From an uncultured Schwartzia sp. (GTDB lineage: Bacteria > Bacillota > Negativicutes > Selenomonadales > Selenomonadaceae), in assembly GCA_905373705.1 (NCBI GenBank), contig CAJPUA010000019.1, forward strand, positions 1 to 9,555: 9,555 nucleotides of DNA. The letters run 5' to 3'. A program made the position numbers and the translations under genes. Position 1 is the first letter of the stretch. Every line of letters starts with the position of its first letter. The notes beneath the pieces were generated by a model, which saw nothing but the letters and a program-made list of their open reading frames with translations, searched no databases and was not told where the DNA came from. Shown piece by piece: positions 1-5,269 of this stretch.

Positions 1-63
1 CTCGGCTGGCGATCTATTTGCCCGGCTTACCGGCTGGCCGTCGGGCGACTTTTCCGTAAATAA
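1..63 (+). other. Window edge: possible 3' end of an upstream gene
   Basis: All three forward frames are open from base 1 into this stretch. One frame closes with TAA at 57-59 and another with TAA at 61-63, so this could be the last 18 to 20 codons of an upstream + strand gene. I cannot tell which frame is real and recognise no family. GCCCG at 20-24 can pair with CGGGC at 42-46, followed by a short T run at 50-53, so a weak terminator overlapping the gene end is an alternative or additional reading. Confidence 0.25.
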
Positions 64-67
64 AAAG

Positions 68-95
68 TTGCACTTCGTCAATTTTCGTGTATAAT
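68..95 (+). promoter_or_regulatory. Sigma-70-type promoter of rpsU-yqeY
   Basis: A -35 box TTGCAC (68-73) is separated by 16 bases from a perfect -10 box TATAAT (90-95). Transcription would start near 101-103, giving a 5' leader of about 50 bases before rpsU. The leader shows no obvious riboswitch or attenuator. The near-consensus boxes fit the high, constitutive expression expected of a ribosomal protein gene. Confidence 0.75.
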
Positions 96-152
96 AATAT
101 GGTGTAACTGTATGTTTATACTCCCAACAAATCTGGAGGGGGGGAATAATAA

Positions 153-335
153 ATGGCCAATGAAGTTAAGGTCGGCAAGAACGAGAGCATCGACAGCGCG
201 CTTCGCCGGTTCAAACGTACTTGCCAGAAAGCGGGTACTTTGGCTGAGGTGCGTAAACGCGAACATTATGAGAAGCCCAGTGTCCGCCGGAAGAAGAAAT
301 CGGAAGCGGCGCGCAAGCGCAAGTATAAAGCGTAA
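153..335 (+). CDS. rpsU: 30S ribosomal protein S21
   Basis: This 60-residue, strongly basic protein matches the bacterial S21 family, a small-subunit protein near the 3' end of 16S rRNA that helps translation initiation. The sequence shows the family pattern: an N-terminal VKVGKNESIDSALRRFKR segment, the central CQKAGTLAEVRKREHYEKPS stretch, and a lysine/arginine-rich tail ending in RKRKYKA. Length is normal for the short Firmicutes form. A long purine tract (GGAGGGGGGG, about 133-142) lies upstream of the ATG and is the likely ribosome binding site. The gene is first in a two-gene transcript with the YqeY-family gene 23 bases downstream, a common pairing in Firmicutes. Nothing is broken or unusual. 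Confidence 0.97.
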   Translation: MANEVKVGKNESIDSALRRFKRTCQKAGTLAEVRKREHYEKPSVRRKKKSEAARKRKYKA

Positions 336-358
336 GGGTTCTATGGAGGTAAGGCGGG

Positions 359-817
359 ATGTCTCTTAAAGAGAAACTGACAGCCGATATGAAAGAAGCG
401 ATGAAGGCTCGCGAGGAAGGCCGGCAGCGCCTTGGCGTTATTCGCATGGTGCGCGGCGCGATCCGCCAGCAGGAAATCGACGGACAAAAAGAACTCGACG
501 ACGACGCGGTGCTGGCCGTTATCAGCAAAGAGGTCAAGCAGCGCCGTGATTCTATTGAGGAGTTTAAAAAGGGCGGCCGTGAAGATCTGGTCGCGCAAAA
601 CGAAGCGGAAATCGCTGTTTTAATGGCGTATCTGCCGCAGCAAATGGCGGAGGGCGAAATAAGAAAGCTCGTGCAGGACGCCATCGCGGCGACGGGAGCG
701 TCTTCTCCCAAAGAGATGGGTAAGGTTATGAAAGAGCTTATGCCGAAGGTTAAAGGCCGAGCGGATGGCAAGCTGGTAAATCAGATTGTTCGCGAGCTGC
801 TCAACGCTGAAGGATGA
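359..817 (+). CDS. yqeY: GatB/YqeY domain-containing protein
   Basis: This 152-residue protein spans the usual YqeY length of about 150 residues. It is a stand-alone form of the helical domain found at the C-terminus of GatB, the tRNA-dependent amidotransferase subunit. Family signatures are visible: an N-terminal helix SLKEKLTADMKEAMKAREE, the LGVIRMVRGAIRQQEID segment, the ISKEVKQRRDSIEEFKKGGR block, EIAVLMAYLPQQM, and the GKVMKELMPKVKGRADGKLV segment near the C-terminus. The domain is thought to contact tRNA, but the role of free-standing members is not established. A GGAGGT site at 345-350 sits 8 bases before the ATG. The gene follows rpsU closely and is followed by a strong terminator, so the two form one transcript. 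Confidence 0.93.
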   Translation: MSLKEKLTADMKEAMKAREEGRQRLGVIRMVRGAIRQQEIDGQKELDDDAVLAVISKEVKQRRDSIEEFKKGGREDLVAQNEAEIAVLMAYLPQQMAEGEIRKLVQDAIAATGASSPKEMGKVMKELMPKVKGRADGKLVNQIVRELLNAEG

Positions 818-824
818 CCGACAG

Positions 825-855
825 AGCCGCCGCACAGGTTGCGGCGGCTTTTTTT
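825..855 (+). terminator. Rho-independent terminator after yqeY
   Basis: A perfect 10-bp stem (AGCCGCCGCA at 825-834 pairing with TGCGGCGGCT at 840-849) encloses a 5-base loop and is followed by a T run at 849-855. It starts 8 bases after the yqeY stop codon and should end the rpsU-yqeY transcript. Confidence 0.93.
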
Positions 856-932
856 AGGGGGAAAGAGGTTCGTCTTTTGCGGCTGAGAGGCTGAATATAT
901 CCATTTAGTTAACATTATGGGAGGCCAGATTT

Positions 933-1367
933 ATGAATCAGAAGGCAGAGAACTTTAAGGCGTATTTAGACGAGAAAAAAATCGAGGGTGTATTTGCGAT
1001 TGAGGAAATAGAAAACGACGAATGGGAGACGGTGCTTTTTCGCTCGCAAGTTGATATCAACGGCAACAAGCTGCCTACCGTCGTCATTTTCGATAAGAGC
1101 GTTTACGGTATCATGCGGGTGCTGATCGCGCCGCAGGTGCTTCGTGAGGACAACGAGATGGCGGTTCTAAAGCTCCTCAACGATTTTAATAAGAAATTCA
1201 AGGCGTTCAAATATTATCTCGACGATTCCGGCTCTCTGGTGCTTGATATTTGCCTGGTTTCTTCCGATGAGAAGGATGTGGGCGATATGGTTTACGCGAT
1301 GTTCGACGTCATCATTCAGCATTTGGGCGAGTCCTATAAGGAAATCATGAAATCTATCTGGGGCTGA
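933..1367 (+). CDS. YbjN-like (type III secretion chaperone-like fold) protein
   Basis: This 144-residue, acidic, apparently cytoplasmic protein has no signal peptide or membrane segment. Its layout resembles the YbjN family, which has the type III secretion chaperone-like fold: an N-terminal helix (about 1-15), strand-rich segments around WETVLFRSQVDI and PTVVIFDKS, a helix with LLNDFNKKFKAFKYYLDDSGSLVLDICL (about 83-110), and a closing helix ending in YKEIMKSIWG. Most members have no known biochemical function. GGGAGG (919-924) lies 8 bases before the ATG. Terminators on both sides make it monocistronic, but I see no convincing promoter in the 77-base gap upstream. The assignment rests on pattern resemblance only. 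A lineage-specific protein of unknown function is the alternative. Confidence 0.7.
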   Translation: MNQKAENFKAYLDEKKIEGVFAIEEIENDEWETVLFRSQVDINGNKLPTVVIFDKSVYGIMRVLIAPQVLREDNEMAVLKLLNDFNKKFKAFKYYLDDSGSLVLDICLVSSDEKDVGDMVYAMFDVIIQHLGESYKEIMKSIWG

Positions 1368-1408
1368 GCGAGGAGCGAATAACGTCTTCGATGGAGATTT
1401 TTTGCAGC

Positions 1409-1437
1409 AAAAACGCGCTTTTAGCGCGTTTTTTTTT
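1409..1437 (+). terminator. Rho-independent terminator after the YbjN-like gene
   Basis: An 11-bp stem (1409-1419 with 1423-1433, core ACGCGCT/AGCGCGT) has a 3-base TTT loop and nine consecutive T residues at 1429-1437. It lies 41 bases after the stop at 1367 and isolates this gene from the downstream NfeD-FloA operon. Confidence 0.92.
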
Positions 1438-1530
1438 GTGCCGATATGAAAATCGCCGAAGGCAGTATCCGTTTGGAGGTAAAGAGGCGTTGGCCTGCTC
1501 AGGCGAACAGGGCGGAGATTTTGCAGGAAA

Positions 1531-1558
1531 ATTTCACCCGGAGGGAGAATACTATAAT
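1531..1558 (+). promoter_or_regulatory. Possible promoter of the nfeD-floA operon
   Basis: A perfect -10 hexamer TATAAT lies at 1553-1558, 35 bases before the NfeD start. The -35 match at the right distance is poor (ATTTCA, 1531-1536, 16-base spacer). A better TTGCAG at 1521-1526 is 26 bases away, too far for a normal spacer. An operon promoter is expected here because a strong terminator lies upstream, but the -35 element is uncertain. I do not see the sigma-W-type boxes that drive floA in Bacillus subtilis. Confidence 0.4.
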
Positions 1559-1580
1559 TAACAATATTTGTATGCGCCAA

Positions 1581-1586
1581 AGGAGG
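1581..1586 (+). promoter_or_regulatory. Ribosome binding site that decides the NfeD start
   Basis: AGGAGG at 1581-1586 lies one base before an ATG at 1588, too close to serve it, but 7 bases before the in-frame ATG at 1594. The second ATG is therefore the likely start. Confidence 0.75.
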
Positions 1587-1593
1587 AATGCCG

Positions 1594-2229
1594 ATGGACA
1601 TTACCGCAGTGCCGGTATTGGAAATATTGCTTTTGGCTATTGTTTTCCTGAGCCTGCTCGTCGAAGTCAAAACCGGAGGACTTGGAGTAGGCGCGCTTTT
1701 AGGACTGGTGGCGGCGGCGGTGTTTTTTGGCGGCCGGTACATCAAAGGGCTGGTTGCTGTTTATCAGATCGCGGTTTTTCTGGTTGGGGTGCTTTGCCTG
1801 GTGATTGAAATGCTGTCGCCTACGGTCGGTCTCCTGGCAGGGCTGGGCGTCGCGGCCATGCTGTACAGCGTGGTGCTGGCGCTGGGCGGCGATATTAACG
1901 CGCTCTACGCTTTGATGGCGTCTATCGTATTGGCGGCGGTTATCTTCGCACTCATTGTCCGGCGGCTGCCGTCGAGTCGTTTGTGGCATAAGCTGGTGCT
2001 GCGCGACGCGTCGACGGAAGATCGCGGCTACGTCAGCGCTGTCGCGCACGCGGAGCTTGTCGGACGGCTGGGGACGGCGGTTACCGATCTGCGCCCGGCC
2101 GGATTAGCGTCCTTTGGCGACGGGGCGGTCGACGTGGTGTCCGAGGGCGGTTACATCGATCGGGGAGTATCCGTCGTTGTCGTGGCGGTGCAAGGCAGCC
2201 GGGTTATTGTGCGCCCGGCGGCAGACTAA
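1594..2229 (+). CDS. NfeD-family membrane protein, short form without protease domain
   Basis: This 211-residue protein has about five hydrophobic segments (roughly 8-25, 30-47, 53-74, 78-98 and 103-122). A soluble C-terminal OB-fold-like domain follows (about 143-211) with the NfeD pattern LGTAVTDLRPAG, GDGAVDVVSEGGYI and a closing valine-rich strand. NfeD proteins are encoded beside flotillin or stomatin genes and are thought to work with them in membrane microdomains. The ClpP-like serine protease domain of long NfeD proteins, such as Bacillus YqeZ, is absent. floA begins 28 bases downstream, so the two are surely co-transcribed. The start is set by the AGGAGG at 1581-1586; starting at 1588 would add two residues. 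Confidence 0.88.
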   Translation: MDITAVPVLEILLLAIVFLSLLVEVKTGGLGVGALLGLVAAAVFFGGRYIKGLVAVYQIAVFLVGVLCLVIEMLSPTVGLLAGLGVAAMLYSVVLALGGDINALYALMASIVLAAVIFALIVRRLPSSRLWHKLVLRDASTEDRGYVSAVAHAELVGRLGTAVTDLRPAGLASFGDGAVDVVSEGGYIDRGVSVVVVAVQGSRVIVRPAAD

Positions 2230-2257
2230 AGACCATCGTTTCTGAGGAGGTATCGTT

Positions 2258-3253
2258 TTGGAATTACTATTGGGTACGGGATTTTCCCTTATTATCATCA
2301 TTATCGCGATTACCATGTTTTTGCATTTTGTGCCGCTGGGGCTGTGGATCTCGGCGATCGCTGCGAACGTTAACGTCGGTATTTTCACGTTGGTCGGTAT
2401 GCGGCTGCGGCGCGTGGTGCCGCAAAAGATCGTCTTGCCGCTTATCAAGGCGAATAAAGCGGGGCTCAGCGTTTCCGTCAATCAGTTGGAGGCCCATTAT
2501 CTCGCGGGCGGCAACGTTGATCGGGTTGTCGACGCTTTAATTGCCGCGCACCGGGCGCAGATTCCATTGCCTTTCGAGCGCTCGGCGGCTATCGACCTCG
2601 CCGGGCGCGACGTCTTGGAAGCCGTGCAGATGAGCGTCAATCCGAAGGTCATTGAAACGCCGGTCGTTTCCGCTGTGGCGAAGAACGGTATCGAGTTGAA
2701 GATCAAGGCGCGGGTCACGGTGCGCGCCAATATCGACCGGCTGGTCGGCGGCGCGGGGGAGCCGACGATCATCGCCCGCGTCGGCGAGGGTATCGTTACC
2801 ACCGTCGGCTCGGCGGAAAGCCATACCGCGGTTTTGGAAAGTCCCGACGAGATTTCAAAGACGGTGCTGGGGAAAGGCCTTGACGCCGGAACCGCGTTCG
2901 AGATCCTTTCGATTGACATTGCCGACGTCGACGTGGGACGCAACATCGGCGCGGAACTTCTGACCGATCAGGCGGAGGCCGATAAACGTATTGCGCAAGC
3001 GAAAGCCGAGGAACGGCGCGCGATGGCGGTCGCCAAGGAGCAGGAAATGAAGGCCTATACGCAGGAGATGGAGGCGAAGGTCGTGGAGGCGCAGTCCGAC
3101 GTGCCGCACGCTATCGCCGAGGCGTTCCGCAGCGGTAATCTCGGCGTTATGGATTACTATAACCTGAAAAATATTCAAGCGGATACGGATATGCGCGACA
3201 CCATCAGCAAGGCGGGCGCGCCGAACACGCCTACGCCGCCGACGGTGAAATAA
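2258..3253 (+). CDS. floA: Flotillin-like protein FloA
   Basis: This 331-residue protein has the same length and layout as Bacillus subtilis FloA (YqfA), a scaffold of functional membrane microdomains that affects membrane fluidity and the assembly of membrane complexes. Two adjacent hydrophobic stretches (about 9-28 and 33-50) form a membrane hairpin, followed by the SPFH/band-7 domain with VETP-like and IKARVTVRANIDRLVGGAGE segments. A long Glu/Ala/Lys-rich helical region follows (about 238-285), then the conserved FRSGNLGVMDYYNLKNIQAD stretch. The start is TTG, supported by GAGGAGG (2244-2250) with a 7-base spacer. The gene sits between an NfeD-like gene and a small membrane-protein gene, matching the Bacillus yqeZ-floA-yqfB layout. 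Confidence 0.95.
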   Translation: MELLLGTGFSLIIIIIAITMFLHFVPLGLWISAIAANVNVGIFTLVGMRLRRVVPQKIVLPLIKANKAGLSVSVNQLEAHYLAGGNVDRVVDALIAAHRAQIPLPFERSAAIDLAGRDVLEAVQMSVNPKVIETPVVSAVAKNGIELKIKARVTVRANIDRLVGGAGEPTIIARVGEGIVTTVGSAESHTAVLESPDEISKTVLGKGLDAGTAFEILSIDIADVDVGRNIGAELLTDQAEADKRIAQAKAEERRAMAVAKEQEMKAYTQEMEAKVVEAQSDVPHAIAEAFRSGNLGVMDYYNLKNIQADTDMRDTISKAGAPNTPTPPTVK

Positions 3254-3254
3254 A

Positions 3255-3788
3255 ATGCCCGCGAATATTGGACAGTGGCTGAGATATTTTGTTATTCTGA
3301 TTTTTTTGCTTGTCATGGTGCTCACGCGGCGATGGTCATTTGCCTTGTTTCTTTTAGTAGCGATCTTTTTGGGGTATAAACAAAGCCAGGAGGAAAAAAC
3401 GTCGCCGCCGGCGCCTCGAGAACAGGCGCCGACGCCTGTGCCTGTGGCGCTGCCGGAAGATTTTTCCCATGGCGCTTCGGATGGCAGCTTGGGCTTTGAA
3501 GTACCGCACCTTGAAGGTGCGCCGACCAGCGCGGGGGGCGTTTTTTACCAGGAAGCGACGGAGGAGGAAGAAGCCGCTAGGGAGCGGGCTAAGGCACAGG
3601 AAAGAGCGCTGGCGCGCCAGAGGAAGGCGAGAAAACGGCGGGAAGAAAAGGTATCGGCCGTAGAGAATGCGTCCCGCGCGGCGCTTCACCCGGTGGCGCT
3701 TACGCCGGAAGCGCTGGTAAACGCCGTCGTCTATGCCGAGATTTTAGGAAAGCCGAAGGCGCTGCGCCGCTTTCCTCGCAGACGCTGA
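3255..3788 (+). CDS. Membrane-anchored protein of unknown function in the floA operon
   Basis: I do not recognise this 177-residue protein. Two hydrophobic segments (about 9-24 and 28-41), separated by RRW, form an N-terminal membrane hairpin. A proline-rich linker follows (about 50-67), then a glycine- and serine-containing stretch, a highly charged Glu/Arg/Lys helix likely to be a coiled coil (about 99-133), and a distinct C-terminal block LTPEALVNAVVYAEILGKPKALRR. That last block looks more constrained than the rest and may be the functional or partner-binding part. The ATG lies one base after the floA stop with only a weak GGTGA upstream (3244-3248), so translation is probably coupled to floA. 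It takes the position of yqfB in Bacillus without obvious resemblance. A role in flotillin microdomains is inferred from context only. Confidence 0.82.
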   Translation: MPANIGQWLRYFVILIFLLVMVLTRRWSFALFLLVAIFLGYKQSQEEKTSPPAPREQAPTPVPVALPEDFSHGASDGSLGFEVPHLEGAPTSAGGVFYQEATEEEEAARERAKAQERALARQRKARKRREEKVSAVENASRAALHPVALTPEALVNAVVYAEILGKPKALRRFPRRR

Positions 3789-3797
3789 ATGTAAACA

Positions 3798-3839
3798 ACC
3801 CCGCCTTAGATCTTACGCCAGGGCGGGGTGTCGTTTGTT
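3798..3839 (+). terminator. Probable terminator closing the floA operon
   Basis: ACCCCGCC (3798-3805) pairs with GGCGGGGT (3822-3829), extended inward by a T-G and a T-A pair, with a 12-base loop. The downstream tract TGTCGTTTGTT is T-rich but interrupted, so termination may be partial. It starts about 10 bases after the stop at 3788. Confidence 0.6.
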
Positions 3840-3877
3840 CAGGAAAGAGAAACGCTATCGAGTAAGGAGGGACGGAA

Positions 3878-4750
3878 ATGAACGGCAAACGGATTGGTTT
3901 TATCGGGCTGGGCGTCATGGGAGCCAGCATGGCGGCGCATCTCATGGAGGGAGGGTATTCCCTGACCGTATTTAACCGTACCAGGGAAAAAGCGGCGGAA
4001 CTCGTAAAAAAAGGCGCGACATGGGCGGATACTCCGGCTGCGGCCGCAGCGTCGGCGGATATCGTCATTTCCATCGTCGGCTATCCGCGCGATGTGGAAG
4101 AGATTTATTTCGGAGAGGCGGGCGTCCTCAGCACGATGAAAGCCGGAGGCTATATCGTCGATATGACGACGTCCAGCCCGGCGTTGGCGCGCCGTCTTTA
4201 CGACGCGGCGAAGAAGCAGGGCGTCGCAGCTATCGACGCGCCGGTTTCCGGCGGCGACATTGGAGCCAGAAACGCTTCCCTGGTCATCATGGCGGGCGGT
4301 GATCGCGCCGCCTTCGACGCCGTGAAGCCGGTATTTGAGCTTTTAGGGCGCACGATTCGCTGCTTCGGCCCCGCGGGTTCGGGACAATACGCCAAAATGG
4401 CCAATCAGATCGCGATCGCGTCCAACATGATGGGGGTATGCGAAGCCATCGCTTACGCAAAACGAGCCGGCCTTGACGCGGCGGAGCTTTTAGAAACGAT
4501 TTCCGGCGGCGCGGCCGGCTCGTGGTCGCTTTCGAACCTTGCGCCGCGTATGATTCGCGGCGATTACGCGCCGGGCTTTTTTATCAAACATTTCATCAAA
4601 GACATGCGTATCGCCCTCGATTCGGCGGCAGAAATGCATCTCGAGCTGCCCGGTCTCAAGCTCGCCAAGCGCCTTTACGACGAGCTGTCGGCACGCGGCA
4701 TGGAAGACAGCGGTACGCAGGCGCTTCTTCAGTGGTATCTGAAAGAGTGA
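3878..4750 (+). CDS. NAD(P)-dependent beta-hydroxyacid dehydrogenase (3-hydroxyisobutyrate dehydrogenase / tartronate semialdehyde reductase family)
   Basis: This 290-residue protein has the standard family length. It begins with a Rossmann dinucleotide-binding motif (GFIGLGVMG, glycines 10, 12 and 15). The substrate-binding signature DAPVSGG is at 120-126, and the catalytic lysine is K173 in the GSGQYAKMANQ segment. The C-terminal helical domain carries the conserved FIKDMRIAL pattern. Such enzymes reversibly oxidise short beta-hydroxyacids such as 3-hydroxyisobutyrate, tartronate semialdehyde/glycerate or succinic semialdehyde/4-hydroxybutyrate. The exact substrate cannot be read from the sequence. 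AAGGAGG (3864-3870) lies 7 bases before the ATG. A Nudix gene follows 18 bases after the stop, so the two are likely co-transcribed, though no shared pathway is evident. Confidence 0.92.
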   Translation: MNGKRIGFIGLGVMGASMAAHLMEGGYSLTVFNRTREKAAELVKKGATWADTPAAAAASADIVISIVGYPRDVEEIYFGEAGVLSTMKAGGYIVDMTTSSPALARRLYDAAKKQGVAAIDAPVSGGDIGARNASLVIMAGGDRAAFDAVKPVFELLGRTIRCFGPAGSGQYAKMANQIAIASNMMGVCEAIAYAKRAGLDAAELLETISGGAAGSWSLSNLAPRMIRGDYAPGFFIKHFIKDMRIALDSAAEMHLELPGLKLAKRLYDELSARGMEDSGTQALLQWYLKE

Positions 4751-4768
4751 GAGGACGAACGGGATAAA

Positions 4769-5176
4769 ATGAAAAACTTAAAGGTCGTGGCCGCGGTCAT
4801 TTGCGACTCGGTGCAAACACCGACGAGGATATTTTCCGCCGCCCGCGGGTATGGAGAATTAAAGGGCCAGTGGGAGTTCCCGGGAGGGAAGATCGAACCC
4901 GGCGAGACGGCGCCGCAGGCGCTCAGGCGCGAAATAAAAGAAGAATTGGATGTCGAGGTGGCGGTATTTGGCCAGATTGATACGGTAGAATACGATTATC
5001 CCACGTTTCACGTATCAATGACCGCTTTCTGGTGCGAGCTGAAAAGCGGCGAAATCGTATTAAAAGAAGCTACCGCCGCCCGGTGGTTAAAAAAGGCAGA
5101 GCTGTACGATGTTCCCTGGATGCCCGCCGATGTGACGCTAATAGAAAAAATCAAGCGGCAGATGACAGAAGCGTAA
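4769..5176 (+). CDS. MutT-type Nudix hydrolase
   Basis: This 135-residue protein carries a full Nudix box at residues 40-62: G40, E46, then R54-E55-I-K-E58-E59-L-D-V. The usual glycine near the end of the box is Asp61, a substitution common among MutT-like proteins, and all metal-binding glutamates are present. The preceding LKGQWEFPGG segment also resembles MutT. Nudix enzymes split nucleoside diphosphate derivatives, and MutT members sanitise oxidised dGTP; CTP or another modified nucleotide could equally be the substrate. The ribosome binding site is weak (GAGAGGA at 4749-4755, about 13 bases from the ATG), suggesting coupling to the dehydrogenase gene upstream. No terminator is visible after the stop, so transcription may continue into the adenylation-GNAT gene. 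Confidence 0.9.
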   Translation: MKNLKVVAAVICDSVQTPTRIFSAARGYGELKGQWEFPGGKIEPGETAPQALRREIKEELDVEVAVFGQIDTVEYDYPTFHVSMTAFWCELKSGEIVLKEATAARWLKKAELYDVPWMPADVTLIEKIKRQMTEA

Positions 5177-5253
5177 CGCAGAGGCCGCCGCAACACAAAT
5201 CGTAAGTCTATAAAACGGTCGTATCTTTATTTTAGGCGTCAGTTATGCGTTGT

Positions 5254-5263
5254 GAGAGGAGAG
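5254..5263 (+). promoter_or_regulatory. Ribosome binding site that decides the adenylation-GNAT start
   Basis: GAGAGGAGAG at 5254-5263 is 6 bases before the ATG at 5270. An in-frame GTG at 5252 would place this site inside the coding region, so ATG 5270 is preferred. The 93-base gap after the Nudix gene is AT-richer than its surroundings but shows no clear promoter pair. Confidence 0.7.
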
Positions 5264-5269
5264 TCCTTT

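Noticed and set aside
211..771. A 186-codon open frame on the - strand
   Set aside because: It lies entirely antisense to rpsU and the YqeY-family gene, is low-complexity in serine and arginine, and shows no domain pattern. It is a shadow of GC-rich coding on the + strand.
877..903. A candidate promoter (TTGCGG with downstream TATATC or TATCCA) before the YbjN-like gene
   Set aside because: Spacers of 13 to 15 bases and poor -10 matches make it unconvincing.
1446..1587. A possible small gene starting at 1446 in the gap before the NfeD gene
   Set aside because: It has no good ribosome binding site, runs out of frame into the NfeD gene, and the overlap part is a shadow. The 156-base gap is better read as a leader with a promoter.
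2497..2946. A 149-codon open frame on the - strand inside floA
   Set aside because: The + strand encodes a full, recognisable FloA here. The antisense product is a compositional shadow rich in threonine, serine and arginine.
5177..5269. A promoter or terminator between the Nudix and adenylation-GNAT genes
   Set aside because: TATAAA at 5209-5214 has no -35 partner at the right distance, and no stable hairpin with a T run is visible.
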